DNA of 64,000 bases from Symsagittifera roscoffensis (GCF_963678635.1 NC_087069.1:19008660-19072659), one strand, 5' to 3'; counted from the stretch's first letter, positions 20,836 to 33,775 are shown. Numbers and translations are program-made. Notes: generated from the sequence alone by a model not told the origin.

Positions 20836-20889
20836 TTTGTATCAAGCTCTAAAACTCAAAATTTGTTTTTTCGAGGCCAAAAATTTTTT

Positions 20890-20975
20890 CATTACGAGGC
20901 CACACTGTGCATTTTGTGCATTGTAGGCGGAATCCGCGACAAGGACGCTCCCTTTGTTCTTCTTTAAGATTTACG
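20890..20975 (-). pseudogene. Family R fragment
   Basis: cattacgaggccacactgtg ... gacaaggacgctccctttgt matches 7572-7645 (cattacgaggataaactgtg ... ccaaggacgctttctttgt), and the first part matches 60855-60885. The conserved RGQTV-coding end is not preserved here. It lies just after the family M fragment, so parts of two families sit side by side. Confidence 0.45.
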
Positions 20976-21689
20976 ACTGAAATTTGGACATATGAGAGTT
21001 GAAGCTGTTTTTTTTACAAAAATTAGCAGGATAAAAATTTGGATTAGTTTGTTTCAAAGTGTCGTCCATCCAACCAGCTCGCAGTGTCAGAGAGTTGTAC
21101 TTAGGATTAAATAATCCCGTAAACAATAAAATCTGTGTAAAATAAGGGACTTAAAAGTAATCGTTGGTAAGCCAAAGATAATTTATAGACGCTCATATAG
21201 ATTTTTTTTCACATATGACAGAAATAAAAATTTGTTTACGGTCTCTCGACAGAAATTGACAGACAATTCAGCAATTTTTTCAGTAAAATGCCAATTTGTG
21301 AGTTAATTTTTTTTTCAAATTGACTAGTTTTTGTTTTTATTTAAGACAAAACTCACATAAGGTCCTAGCTGAGATTTCTAGCTTTCCAACGAAATCTTGT
21401 AAGTTCAAAACTTCAAATTGCTTCTGATTTTTACTGGGATGTTTTGGCATTGAAGTGACCGAACCACGCCTTGAAAACAACTTTTTACGCTATATTCCAA
21501 ACATCAGTTCCTGGTTAGACTTCAGCTGCTCGTTATATTTTATATTTTCTGTCAATCTGACGCTTATACATTTCAAAGTTAAGAAAACCGAGTCCAGAGT
21601 TTCCAGGCACTCTTCAGTTTCTGTAAAAGGGACGTTCATTTGCTTCTTTTATAACTACTATGACCTCAACTACGAAACGAAATGACCTT
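20976..21689. other. No clear gene
   Basis: Mixed AT-rich sequence. A 76-codon plus-strand frame (21455-21685) has no ATG and no relative in the window; I do not annotate it as a gene. Confidence 0.35.
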
Positions 21690-22430
21690 GTCGACCATAA
21701 AGTAAATGACTGAGATATGTCGGAAGTTTGCTCGACAATCCTTTATTCGTTAGGAGCAGGACATTAACTGAGAAGCTATCATCGCCCAATAATGCTGGAA
21801 ATGTCTTGGAATTTCATGGTTGTATCCAGCAGTAGGTTTGGGTATATGTCTTCCAGGTTTGTTTTCAATCCGGTTCAGCACTTTCTTAGAGAACCCTTCC
21901 CGTCACGGTCGATATGAGCGTCGTCTACGTACCAAATCTGCTTTAGATCTGCTTCAAAAATCCAATACGTCCTCATAGCTCAATGATTACTTGTTCTGAC
22001 AATAGGCGAGCTCTGAAGGTTTGCCGTTCAAAGTGATTTATTTGGTTTGCCATTTTTTGAGCTATTTATCTAATGCCATCATAGCGGTTTATTTATGTAT
22101 TGTCCGTCATAAAACTGAATTCTAGTTTGTCAATTTGAAATATTATGCCCTATCAGCTCTTCCGTTGTGGAAACTGATGGAGTATCATAATGCCCATAGT
22201 CATGCAGTATTAAGCTCCCTCGAAAAATGATTCTACGAAAAAAAGCATGTCTGCTACTGTTTCTGCCAAAATATACAAAATGTGCTATAACTCGCAGTGG
22301 AGCTCAACAATTTATAAAAGTTTTTGCGTCCTTGCTTACGAAACAGTAGTGAATTCATCGAACGCCAAGTATTCATTGAGCGCCCCCTGGTGGCTGATAC
22401 AAAAGTCATGCGATGACTCGATTCCTTGAA
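21690..22430 (-). pseudogene. Broken coding-like region, unknown; one YVDD-like motif
   Basis: This 0.7 kb is noticeably richer in GC than its surroundings and reads in protein-like fashion on the minus strand, but frames shift and stop several times. One stretch around 21930-21960 reads QIWYVDDAHIDRDG, where YVDD resembles the catalytic box of reverse transcriptases. The flanking residues do not convincingly match a reverse transcriptase, and other frames are also plausible. It may be the remains of a transposable element ORF or of a host pseudogene. I cannot assign it. Confidence 0.25.
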
Positions 22431-22633
22431 AATTCACTATTAGCTATATTTTTGTTGTGGTTGTTGTTGTTGTTTTGTTCAGAATGAAAATGAAAATTTG
22501 TTTTTGTGTTTCCAGAAAGTTTTTTCAGGAATTGAGTTGTTTTAAGATATTTATTTTAAGAGTTTTTAGAAAAAGATGAGCTAATTTTAGAGAAGAAAAA
22601 AAAATTCAGCTAAAAATTGGCTTCATATGTCGA

Positions 22634-22888
22634 TTGCGCATCAGTATACGCATTTTGTGTCAGCAAAACATTCTTCAACTAAGACTCTTTTGTTCGCAAC
22701 ATACTAATAAATCTCGTCCTAACATTTTACCGACAGTTTTTTCATTGCGAACCGTTGATAACCTAAAAGTGGCTTCGCCAAAAGTACGAAACAATGGACG
22801 GAAAGTCACACCACCCAAGCTAAAAGACCTCAAGTTGCAAAATTGCTCTCAATTTCTAAATAAAAAAACCATCAGTTGGAAACAATGA
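22634..22888 (+). CDS. Coding-like frame, unknown
   Basis: 84 codons from an alternative TTG start; the C-terminal two thirds (LPTVFSLRTVDNLKVASPKV ... TPPKLKDLKLQNCSQFLNKK) are basic and protein-like with a better base composition than the flanks. It overlaps the next frame (22876-22977) in a different phase. Possibly the 3' end of one exon, or the 5' region of the next frame. No family recognised. Confidence 0.25.
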   Translation: MRISIRILCQQNILQLRLFCSQHTNKSRPNILPTVFSLRTVDNLKVASPKVRNNGRKVTPPKLKDLKLQNCSQFLNKKTISWKQ

Positions 22889-22977
22889 ATGAAATGGGTT
22901 TAGAACAAAGTAATGACAAAGAGTACAAAAGATATTTTTCTAGGATTTTAGAATGGAGATCTCGCTATGGTCGCAAG
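22876..22977 (+). CDS. Candidate exon ending at a splice donor, unknown protein
   Basis: From ATG at 22876: METMNEMGLEQSNDKEYKRY, then FSRILEWRSRYGRK, then AAG|GTAAAT with the donor GT at 22978-22979. The peptide is polar and charged with a tryptophan-arginine-rich end, unlike the AT-rich noise downstream. It could be a first coding exon. No partner exon was found, and the function is unknown. Confidence 0.35.
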
Positions 22978-23073
22978 GTAAATGAAAATGAATTGTGTTT
23001 TAGCTTGATAATTCTGAATAGAATTTCTCAACCCAAACGAAATTGTCTTTGCTCTTTTTCCCGAACCTTATAA

Positions 23074-25694
23074 GAAGATCTTCTACGCCTTAATTTTATA
23101 ATTTCAAGGCATCATCTGTGATGGCAAATGTCCTGTTTTTTTTTAGTTTCTTATTTTCCGGGTAACTCATGACTTAAGTTCTCACCGTGGATTCTTGACT
23201 TAGCATGAGAAAATTTTGATATCAAAAAATCAAAAAGCATTTTGCCTTTTAAATTTTCGATATCATAGTTGGCAAGAGTGCACTATTACAATTAGATTTT
23301 ATTTTTTTTCTTTGATTTATCACTATCTTATATACACTAAATTGTCAAATAATGTTTGACTTTTGATTCATAGTTAATAGAAGAGTCTTTATAGAATCAG
23401 ATTTGACCAAACATTCATGAGTCATCGTCAAAAAACAATCCGCGTTTGGCAAAAATTGATTCAATTTTGAACCTAAACAATTGTCTCAGCTTCAATTCTG
23501 CAAAAAATCAATAATTTTAACTTTACCGGCCCTACAAAATCCAAAAAAAGTTGACAATTTGACCAATATGCCTGCCAGTAACTGTAACCATGTATTGCCA
23601 TGTGTTATTGCCAAAGTAATCTAGAAGTCTAGAGTAATTGAAGAAGTGACTTCCAAAAGTTTGTCTTTTTCTGCACGATTAATTAGGTTTTCGTTAGTAC
23701 ATAAAACCACGCAACATCAGTTGATTTAGCACCGTCACTCAGAAGAACAAGAGAAGCAAATGATTTCACACTCATTCGTGTGAATTGAGTTCTACAAAAA
23801 TGTCAGCAACGAAGCGAACTTTCTTCGCTGGCCAAGACTTTTGGTACACTTCATTTTAGTCAAGCGGTATAAAACAGATCTCTTGCTTTTTTTTCTATTT
23901 GATATCATGTTTTTTGAATTTGCCTTTTTTTCCTCTGAAACATATGATGTTTGACTTCCTTGATGTTTATAGTTGATATAAAATCAAAACTGTAGCTAAG
24001 CCTGTATAATCATTTTGAAGAAGTGAATTTTTATCGAACAAAAAAAAACATTTTTAATAGGCAATTTCATAATTTTAATCGGTAAAACTAAGGCCCTCCA
24101 GTAAAATTTAAAAAACAATAGAAAATTGAATAGGGTACAAGTTTTTTTTAAAAGAAATCTGGAGGCTTTAAGTGCGAATCGTTTGTTGAAAATTGAGAAT
24201 GTTTGACTTCTTTTTGAAGTTTTGGATGAATATCAATAATTGTTACGGAAATAATTTTTGCAGTTGATAAGTTATTTTGATATCAGTGATTTCAATGTTT
24301 TAGCAAGACTGCTATTATTGGACTTTAAGGAGAGTAAAAACAATTATAATTAGTCGAAAATATTCGCGTAGGCTTTTTTGATATCTCACATCAATGAAAT
24401 TCAGCGAAAACGTAGAAGTCACCAGTGTCCAATTTCAGTTTTCATTTTCAATTTCATTTTCAGTTTCCAGTGTTTCTCCACAACCACTGCCAAGGTATAA
24501 TGCTATAACCTGCACAAGTTAGGTAACTGACACTGTTCAAGAGCGAATCTTTTCGGTTGAACTCTTTAGGAAGTGTAAATTAATCCGCACAGAGACACAA
24601 AAAGATTTTTATAATAAAACTAGCCGTATAGATTTTCTAGTTGGATGTATGATCTTGGATAATCAAAACAAGTGAACAATAACCTGCCTGTTTTAGAGTA
24701 CGGGATCGTTGAAGCAAACGATGAGCCGTAGCAAATGGTTATCTTGGTAACAATTAAAAACCAGCCTATTTGATTTTCAACATTAGTCAAGATTTCAACG
24801 CATATGAGCTTTTTGAAAGTTTCGTTTCCCTGAGACTTTAATCAAAATGCATGCAAAAATATGCCATTCAGTGATATCATTTTTTTGTTCTTTTTGCTTT
24901 TTTAAACAAAAATCGGGAGAGATTGTAAAAACCAATAGCCTATAGCACTCTCACTTGAATTTTAACATTTTTGTAAAGTTTCATGGCCGTACGACTATTG
25001 TTTTAGGACAGAATTGGTTTGATTTTCGACTTCCAAAGCTTTAATTTTTTTAAAAAATTTTTAAAGCGTTTTTATCACTAAATGCGAACCTTTACCTAAA
25101 GAGCATGAAGAACAAATTTGATACCAAACGGTAGTTCGTTCCTTGAATTACAATAAAGTGAAATTGGTTTTCTTAAATAAAGCAAATGAAAAATAAAAAA
25201 AGTTGGTGAAACACAAACACATTAAATTCTGCAATTAGTTGCAGGTACATATGGGTTTATTAAGAGCCGTGAATGTACTGAAAGCGCTAAAATAGGTCAT
25301 AATGATGTTTTGCTCTTTTTTCAGGATAATTATTTTTTCGTGATTTGAATTCGAATTTCTTGTGCAAATTTAATTTGATTTCTCTTTTCAAAAGGAAGAC
25401 ATACGCCCCTGTCGAACAGCGAAAACTTAGGGGTCAATAAAAAGTAATTGACTTGTTGTTTCGAAATTTGAAATTATTTTTCAGATTATATATTTATAAC
25501 TTTTCATTATTTCATTTTACTATAAATTTTCAAACTCATTTTGTATTTCGATCCCCTTTTTGCAAATTGAATTTTTAAAATAAAACTTTTCATAATTGTT
25601 TTGAAATTGCAAGAGTTTTAAGGACATATACGTTTCTTTTAAATTCGAAAGTTTTTTTTTCTATTTTTTTGTGGAGGTCTTTGCGAGGAATTGT
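23074..25694. other. No gene seen
   Basis: 2.6 kb of AT-rich DNA. A short local repeat of tcagttttcattttcaattt-like words is at 24436-24472. No coding or RNA signal supportable. Confidence 0.45.
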
Positions 25695-26091
25695 TTTTTC
25701 TTCGTCTCCCATTAGGTTGAACCAGATTGTGTTTTTTAGGTGATGAATACTGATCTTGTGAAAGACTTGTTATTTGAAAACCTGAATTTGTGGTTAAAAT
25801 TATTTATAAAATGAAAAAAAAAACGGAAAATTTTGTCAGTGTTACACAAGTTGCAATTGCATTTTTTCAATTGAATGGTAATAACTTACCACCTGAACTC
25901 TTTTGACCAATTTTAATTTCATTTTAGGTTCAATAAAAATGTTTGAGTAAATTTCCAATTAGCACTCACATAAGTATTGTTTTATGTTTTGTTGAATATT
26001 GAATCCTTTTTGACAGCTCTCTGTTTTTGAACTACCCAATCGAAGGCTTCAATAAATATCAAGTTTGAACTGATCAAACATCAACCGACTA
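25695..26091 (+). repeat. Tandem duplication, 397-bp unit 1
   Basis: Starts tttttcttcgtctcccatta and ends catcaaccgacta; repeated at 26092-26487 with about five differences by eye. No coding frame in the unit. Confidence 0.9.
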
Positions 26092-26487
26092 TTTTTCTTC
26101 GTCTCCCATTAGGTTGAACAAGATTGTGTTTTTTAGGTGATGAATACTGATCTTGTGAAAGACTTGTTATTTGAAAACCTGAATTTGTGGTTAAAATTAT
26201 TTATAAAAGGAAAAAAAAACGGAAAACTTTGTCAGTGTTACACAAGTTGCAATTGCATTTTTTCGATTGAATGGTAATAACTTACCACCTGAACTCTTTT
26301 GACCAATTTTAATTTCATTTTAGGTTCAATAAAAATGTTTGAGTAAATTTCCAATTAGCACTCACATAAGTATTGTTTTATGTTTTGTTGAATATTGAAT
26401 CCTTTTTGACAGCTCTCTGTTTTTGAACTACCCAATCGAAGGCTTCAATAAATATCAAGTTTGAACTGATCAAACATCAACCGACTA
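26092..26487 (+). repeat. Tandem duplication, 397-bp unit 2
   Basis: Head-to-tail partner of 25695-26091, one base shorter, about 99% identical. Recent duplication or assembly artefact. Confidence 0.9.
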
Positions 26488-27815
26488 GTGTTTTGCGATT
26501 TTTAGAGGAAAAAACAAACTATATTGACAGATAGTACTCGAGCATACTTAAAAAAGTAAATCTTATCCAAAAAAATTTCATGTGAACAATAGACTTTGGG
26601 ACAAGTTCAAAAATCAAAAACTGAAAAGAGTAAAAATTAATTATTACTTATGAAGGGAACAGTATAGATGAGAATTTTTTTAGATGTCTTTGAACCTAGA
26701 AGTAACATTTATTGATATAGTTTTTTCAGAGAAATGTTGAAACAAAATCATTTTAAAAGCTTAAGAATTGCACAAAAAAATTTATTTTTTGAAATCAAAA
26801 AAACTGAAAACCGATAAAAAATAGTCATTAAGTTTCCTTTTTAAATTATTTTAGCTCACTTTTGCTTCGACTCTTGGTAAAATGACTTTTTTTTTGGTTC
26901 CCGCTAAATCGCAACCCTTATCTATTGAAATACTGGCATAATTTTTCTGAATAAAGTAGTTATGAAGCTAGTAACTCTTATGTGTTGCGTTGAATATTTC
27001 TTTTTGTTTAGTGATAGAGCGCCATCTTCCCGTCAAAATCTGCTTTTAGCCTCGGAGGAATCAATTGAATTTAAGACACCTATATCTTCATCTAGGTACT
27101 TCTTAATGTAAAAAATCTGTAGTTTTACGCACTGACCGTTTTTTCAAAGTTCGACCAAAATCGATAAGCACTGCACTTTTTGCCCTATAATTGATGAAAG
27201 TAGATAAAAGATTTTAAAAAGTTACGTAGATTTTGATCTGTTTTTGACAGAAGAAACTTTAGAGAGATAAATTTATAATTGTGGTTAAAAGACAAAACTG
27301 ACAAAGTTACATGAAAAGTAAGAGTGCCATCGTAAACATCAGCGAGTTTTTTTTATCTTTTCAAATCATAAAGAAAGTTAGTAAAAAATGGTTAAAAAAC
27401 CATCAACTAATCAATTGAATGTGCTGTAGACAATTTCGGCAAGAGGGAGACACAATGTTGGATCCTATTCAAATTGCTATTCGAAAAGTACACAACCTGC
27501 ATCGGGACAACGCTGATCTGCAGGGACTCTCATATAACATGAATCTGAGTGTGTGATCATTTTATTTCAGAGTTATTGTGTAAAAAAACTACATATAAAA
27601 GTTCGAAAAATTTTCAAAATCCATCAAAATTACTGTATCGAGAGAAAAGCAACATTAAATAAGAACAATTTTTTTTATTAACGAAAAAATCGGGAGCAAA
27701 AACAAAAATGTGTCCGAACGGACGGACGCAATTTTGTCGATTCCAAAATTTCAAAACTAAAAAAAAACGAAAATGAAAACTTCAAATGTATTTACCTCCC
27801 ATTGTTTTTTGCCAG
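26488..27815. other. No gene seen
   Basis: AT-rich, no supportable feature until the splice acceptor at 27814-27815. Confidence 0.4.
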
Positions 27816-27911
27816 CAAAATGGGTCGCAGAATTACTGGAAAACAGCATCAGAGGCTTTTTGCCTACCACGTGTGATAATATAAACGTTGCCCCCATCAT
27901 GCAGCAAATGG
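27816..27911 (+). CDS. Candidate internal exon, unknown protein
   Basis: A 96-bp segment between a textbook acceptor (tacctcccattgttttttgccag, AG at 27814-27815) and a textbook donor (GTAAGT at 27912-27917). In the third frame it is open throughout (KWVAELLENSIRGFLPTTCD, then NINVAPIMQQMG). The base composition is clearly less AT-rich than around it. Another open segment starts 14 bp after the donor. The peptide is not recognised. Splice sites on both sides make this one of the better exon candidates in the window. Confidence 0.4.
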
Positions 27912-27924
27912 GTAAGTTTAATTT

Positions 27925-28187
27925 TCTAAGAATCAGTTCAACATATTTATCTGTTTTTGTTCCGACCATTTCAAAAACGGAAAGGAGCTCTTTATTCGGC
28001 GGTGTTTAGGGTATTTTGACAAATCAGATACCACAAATGAGCAATGGAGAGAGTTGAGTGATATATCATATCTAATCCTTTTCAGCCGAGATGCAAACGA
28101 CATAAAAAAAATCAAACAAAAACTTTCCCATTGTCAGAAGAAAGGGTTTGAAATTTTTTTTTTGCGATTTAAAACATATTTTTGTTT
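27925..28187 (+). CDS. Coding-like open frame without ATG, unknown
   Basis: A plus-strand frame free of stops for about 87 codons. The core reads FKNGKELFIRRCLGYFDKSD, then NEQWRELSDISYLILFSRDA, then a lysine-rich end. It has no ATG, so it would be an exon or a decayed ORF. An internal acceptor (tcctttt-cag at about 28088) would give a shorter exon. It directly follows the candidate exon at 27816-27911. The two frames differ, so an intron or a frameshift would separate them. No family recognised. Confidence 0.3.
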
Positions 28188-28392
28188 CTAAAAGTTTACA
28201 ACAGCCTAATTTAAGCAATACAAGCATAATTTTAGGCAAAAAATTTGATTTTTTGTGAGAAGCTTAGCGGAATTTTAGAATCAAACACTTTTAGAATCAA
28301 AATTTAAAAAACTAAAACAAACTATGTTTTTTTTTGACTTTTTTGTTTTTTTAAACATGTTTTTGAAAATTGTTTTATCATGAATGTTGATT

Positions 28393-28592
28393 NNNNNNNN
28401 NNNNNNNNNNNNNNNNNNNNNNNNNNNNNNNNNNNNNNNNNNNNNNNNNNNNNNNNNNNNNNNNNNNNNNNNNNNNNNNNNNNNNNNNNNNNNNNNNNNN
28501 NNNNNNNNNNNNNNNNNNNNNNNNNNNNNNNNNNNNNNNNNNNNNNNNNNNNNNNNNNNNNNNNNNNNNNNNNNNNNNNNNNNNNNNNNNNN
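28393..28592. other. Assembly gap (200 N)
   Basis: Exactly 200 N, a conventional placeholder; the true distance is unknown. Open frames that cross it are meaningless. Confidence 1.
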
Positions 28593-31500
28593 CAATTTGG
28601 CTGCCCCGACGCTTCCAGTAGTGGTTTCATCTCCATCATCCTTCGTTGGATTTTGACTCTTTCGTCTACTGCATTCTCTTTTGATTCTTTCGTCCGTCGC
28701 TGTTGATCTTCTCTGCCTTTTTCTTTTGAAATCACTGAAATTCCCACTGGCGTATCCCATGAGCTTTTTCAGAAGTATCGACTGCATGTTTTCATGGTTC
28801 TCTCTGAAACTGTGGCCAATATATCATAAAAAAAACAACTCGTAAGTTATTCTTGACACTTTCGGGAGTCTCTCACACTTTGGCACTGGGAAAAGTGGGT
28901 CTACTATCGTCCTCGTGCTTTTCACATTCACTGCTGCGAATTGTAATGGATAACTACTCTTGCAAATAGGAGCCACATTAGAACCAATTAGGTATCGAAT
29001 TACTGAAGGCATGTGTTACGCTTCAATCTGCTTGAGGTTCATTTCCACTTCAATTGCTCTTCTCCATTTTCCGATATAATTTTGCTTGGTCTGTAAAACT
29101 CCTAGAAAAACTTCTTCAATTAGGGCTGTCTGCATCGCATGCTTTTGATCTGGATTCTGTAGTGACTGTAAAAAAATATATAACTGCAAAGTGCAGTCAC
29201 TAGATTCACTTTGGTTCCTCCATGACAACCTGCGGCTCATTTTGTTTCCATTTTCGGTTTCTTCGCTAGATTGCCAGGCAAAATAACAAATTGTTTATGT
29301 TATTTCGCAAGAATCTTCACGCTGTAAAGAACTCCTTATATAGGACCTTCCAATCTGCAGATTTTCTACAGATAGCTACCAGTGCGACACAGGTTTTCTC
29401 GATTGCTGCTGTAGGCTGAGGTTATCAATTTAAATATGGTGTTTAGGTCGCGCAATCTACGATCGGCATTTAACAATTTTTGAACCTCTTGAGTCGCTCG
29501 CAATATCATATCGGCATCGGGACTTGGGCACCATGATGGCTTTATCAGTTCCCACGCAACCATCAAACCATCAGTAGTTCGTCTGAGAATCTCAATCCGT
29601 CTTCAACTCCTTTTCACTCACCTTTCTCAATGCGCTCACCTTTTCTTCTAACACAAGTCCTAGCTTGACTTGCTACTTGCAATAATTGTTATTTTTGACA
29701 TTCCAGACATTCAAAAAAATTTTATAACCGCTTGTTCGTATTCAAAGTAGCATCCACATATATCGTATTTGTTGAATGGATTTCAAACCATTCCAACATT
29801 TCCCGACACATAGTGGTAAGACTTCTTTCTGATTGGTCCACAGTAAACACTGGATTTCGCAACCCATTTGTGACTCTGATTTCTTTGTTGGAATTTTTCT
29901 GATTTCATTTATCTTTTTCAAGGGCTTCAATTCCACTGGCTACTACATGCTCGCTTTAAGTGATTTGCTCTCATGGACACTAGCGCTTACAGAAATAAGG
30001 TCCGCTTTGACTTGCGGCCTTATTCAATATTTTTGCGCAGTTGTTAAGGTCTGGTGCCACAAAGTGTCCAACAAGAACCCCATAAAACAGAGAGCGTCTC
30101 TCGTTTTCGCTCACGCCCTTGCTGCTCCTTCGCAAACCATCAATTCTCGTAAATGCATCATCAAGAGAACTTTTTCATCCCTCCATCTCATTCATTCTTC
30201 CAATCCGTATTCTTTTATCCTCAATGCCACCATGCACCTGGTGTGTCTGAGTTGCAACTCAGTCCTGATGTACGGTGCAGCCATCAGAGCGTGCTCTTTC
30301 GGGGTCGTCCTCATTCCTTTCTCAAAGAGGCCTAACGGTACTGCCCACCAAGGTAAACTCACTTTTTAGTTCACTGTTTCTGTGTGCCTTTCTATGGAGG
30401 CCAGTGTTCCGTATTTTTTTTTGTTTCTTTTTCGTGTAATGTATAATGCTTTCAGGTAGCATTCCATGGCGCTTTTGTTTTCCTCTGGCTGATTTTTTGT
30501 ACTCCAGCATCTTCATGTTTCCAACGGCGGGCTCGTTTATCGGGACTGTCTCCGATAGTGACATTTGCTTGTTTTAAACCGGAGTTAGCCTTACTAGGAC
30601 GCCCTCCCTTGCTTGATTCTTTTTCGAGGCTTTGAAGTTTTGAGGGTAAATTTATCACACTGCTGTAAGTTTTCAATTTCTGATGTGGCTCCCTTAAGAG
30701 TGTGGTCACTCAGTCCTGCCATAAGCATAGATGTCATCTTTGAGGTACCTTGCGAGCTATCATCACATTGTCCCATATCATTGGCATCCTTGTTTCGTTT
30801 CGTTTTTGCTGAGTTGGCAGTCTTTGCTGGAGGTTTAGGATCAACCTATGTTTTCCAAACTTTCTTTCCATAAATTTGCTTCTCAACTTCATCTTCATGT
30901 CGTTGATTTTCTCGACCACCATCCTTGAGCGCATTATCTCTTCCCGCGTTCTGGTCAGATACACTAAGTCAGCCTTGAAACACTAATGACATTTCTTGAC
31001 ACGTCATTTTGTTGGGGATTTTTTTTTCACTCTTATCAGTAGCGGAATCAATGAGTAAATCACACATTCTTTCCTATCATTTGTCCAAAATCTCCAGGAT
31101 CTCTTGCATCAGAGTTTTTTTGAGACCTGTTCTCAACATTGATTGGGCCCGGTAGCACTGTACTAACGACCAGGCCTTCATGAAAGCAGCTCGATTCCTT
31201 GCATAGCCAGTTCTGTTTTCATGGTCACGGTGGTTAATTTCCCACTCCTCTTCCTGCACTCTCAATCTTTCATTGTCGAGGTGATTTTTTTTAGTAGTAT
31301 TTTCTGCATCGCTTCGGTTTTGCTAGGAGAGCTGGTCTGAAGAAGGTTCCAGTGTGGAGAATTCGCCATCCGATGGTTCTTTCGTTCCTTCCATTGCTCC
31401 ACTCCTTCGCCTTCATCGAGAAAGATGAAATCCAGGTTTGCCTTGACACGCCACCTACCGCGGAACTTTCACTGTCATCTTCCATTTTGAGCCCAGCAAT

Positions 31501-32458
31501 TTTCCCGATTAACAAAAACTCATTAATGGCTTCGCGCACAACGTTCTATACACACCATTTGAGTGTGCATCCATCAACCACTGAGATGCACCATCGACCT
31601 CCAGTACGTTTCTACTTTTGGGACCGTATGTAACTGTCATTAATTCGCTGAATCCCCTGACAACTTTGATGATCAATCTTCGTAGCCAGGCTAAAATCTC
31701 CTGTTACAAAACGGTTCTGCTGCACAAAATACCGAGTCAATGTTTGTCCCTGTTCTCGTTGGAGCTTCACCATGAGTTGTCTTTCTCGTTGGAGCTTCAC
31801 TAAATCTCACTATCACATCGGAACTCTGCTCAGAGTCGCCCGAGCTCCGCATGGTTTGAGTAACAGCTGGGAATGATCACAGTTAGGTTTCCTGATTAGG
31901 TGGCATAAAGGTGGAGATGACACACTTTTCGTCGCTTCTTCAGCTCTCAACACAACTGTATCAAATAGATCGGATTCCAGCTCATCTAATCGCTACGAAA
32001 AGACACTGTTCATCCAGGCTTGCCACTATATGGTTTCAAAGTGGATATGATCAACCGTAACTAAGATCGTCCAACTAATAAAGTCACATATACGATCTTT
32101 CTTGGATTCATTAGATAACTAATTGTGTACTTTTGGGCTACGGTTGCACCTTCAAATGAAAATTCTGTGATGATACATAAGGTCCTCAGATTATGCAACA
32201 CACTCACTAGGCTGTCGCCCATTATCAACTGTGAGATGCCAAGGGGTGACTGTTGCATTTCTACTAAAGGGCTTCAAATCGACTCTTGAAAGTAGGCTCG
32301 CGATTCAGTGTCCGGAACTCTGGGGATGCTGTTCTTGATCTGATTATTCTTCGGCACATCCAGGGTATCGTTGGGGTCCGATAATAACAGTCCTTCAGAT
32401 GTTTGCAAGACTTGCATTTATGTTGTCCTGCTTACTTCGTGAGGCATCAAAAGCTCCG
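28593..32458 (-). pseudogene. GC-rich, broken coding-like block, minus strand, origin unknown
   Basis: From the gap to about 32.5 kb the GC content is far above the AT-rich surroundings. The minus strand shows many short protein-like frames rich in Arg, Lys, Glu, Gln and Met (for example 28600-28787, 29366-29566, 30452-30709, 30734-30964, 31077-31265, 32061-32258). The frames change often, so the block is a fossil with many breaks. Together with 32459-35720 it looks like one ~7-kb coding unit read right to left. I see no polymerase, integrase or protease motif. A gag-like or other ORF of an old mobile element, or a large host pseudogene, are both possible. The left end is lost in the gap and no terminal repeats are visible. 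The 178-codon plus-strand frame at 29833-30369 is its antisense shadow. Confidence 0.4.
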
Positions 32459-33775
32459 TTGGCGACTTCCTGTTGGGGACGTCCTTTTTAGGCAATGAAT
32501 TTACCATTTTTGCTTCTTTTTGTAAATCTCAGATTTTTCCTAGTACTCCCTCCTTAAGCCCTCTTGTTTTTCGTCCCGACTTTTATTGCATCTTCAAACT
32601 ACCTTCTCCACAAGTCTCGACATTTTCGAGGTATTTCTAACATTTTTATTACTCTGTCTATCACTCTTTGTATCACTTTTCTAAAATCTTCCTTTTGTCT
32701 GGACTTCTTCCTCCACTCTTGCTCTCTTCACTCGTACTGTAGTTTTCAGCTGTCTGGTAGAAAAGGCAGTCTCGCTAAACATCCCTTGATTTCAGACTTG
32801 ATGTCTTCTCAGCAAGTCTTCAGCTGGTAGAGGCTGCCATCCGGGCTAGTAGGTTTTTGCAGTACACAACCGGAGCTCGTTCGCCAAATCACTCGCTGAG
32901 AGTGCTCCATTACTCCACCTCATTACACGCAGACGAATCCAGCACTCAGTGCTCGCCGCAAGTTAACATCAGCAAGTCTTCTCTGTTCGTCAGTTTCTGC
33001 TGCCAGAATTTGTACTTCTGGATCATGTTGAGCATAATATCGCTCCAGTAGCCGTCGATAGAGCTCGTCTGTGAATGTTCCTTTGTAGACCTCAGCCGAT
33101 TCCATCATTCCGATTTTTTAATTTGATTTTTTAATTTAATTCAAAGAGTGAATTTGAGTTTAAATTATTAACCGTCACTTTTGAGCAACATTGTTTTCCA
33201 CTCAATTTAAAAATGTTTTTTTTTGTAAGCTGTGTAAAGAGACTTGTTCTTAAGAGATCTTACTTTATAATTCAATCTAAAATTTCGGAGCATGATCGAA
33301 AAGTGGATAATTCAATGTTTGGATCATTTCGTGTGGTTGTTCTCAAACATTGTCGTCACTATTTTTTCCCAATGTATAGTCCTAATAAGATAACATTCAC
33401 AACATAACACTCACAACCAAAGCCGAGAGTCCCAAAAATTTTCTCTTGTTTACTCCGAAATTGTTCCATTTCATCTATCAAACATTGCTCCCTCTTTTCG
33501 GCTTCTCGTGTTATTCGCGACAATTTTTGGGCAAATTATCATTCGTTCGCTCTTTGATGCGCATTTCTTTGCGAAAAGAATCCTGCTCATTGCGAAGAAT
33601 CTTTTTCGCAAGCCTTCCCATTCGATGTCAACCGCTCTCTACATTTCGCCCATACTGTTGGAAACCTGTTCTTCCCGCTCAGACTTTTTTTTCCATTTTT
33701 CTGGTCATGGTTTTTTTCACTGACCAATGTTGTCCTTCATGGAGTCGTAACTTTTTTCATGACAAAAAAGATTCA
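32459..33775 (-). repeat. Tandem duplication inside the GC-rich block, 1317-bp unit 1
   Basis: Starts ttggcgacttcctgttgggg (plus strand) and is repeated head to tail from 33776, about 97-98% identical by eye. On the minus strand each unit has a coiled-coil-like, Glu/Lys/Arg-rich part at its right and a 61-codon frame (32923-33108) beginning MMESAEVYKGTFTDELYRRL. An AT-rich ~330-bp spacer separates them. The duplication happened inside the coding-like block and is much younger than the block's decay. Confidence 0.9.

Noticed and set aside
28281-28787. Long open frames crossing the first N gap
   Set aside because: Most codons are N; the frames have no meaning.
29833-30369. 178-codon plus-strand open frame, the longest without N
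   Set aside because: It lies antisense to the GC-rich minus-strand block, has a Leu/Ser/Cys-heavy composition typical of antisense readings of charged proteins, and shows no domain. Treated as a shadow.
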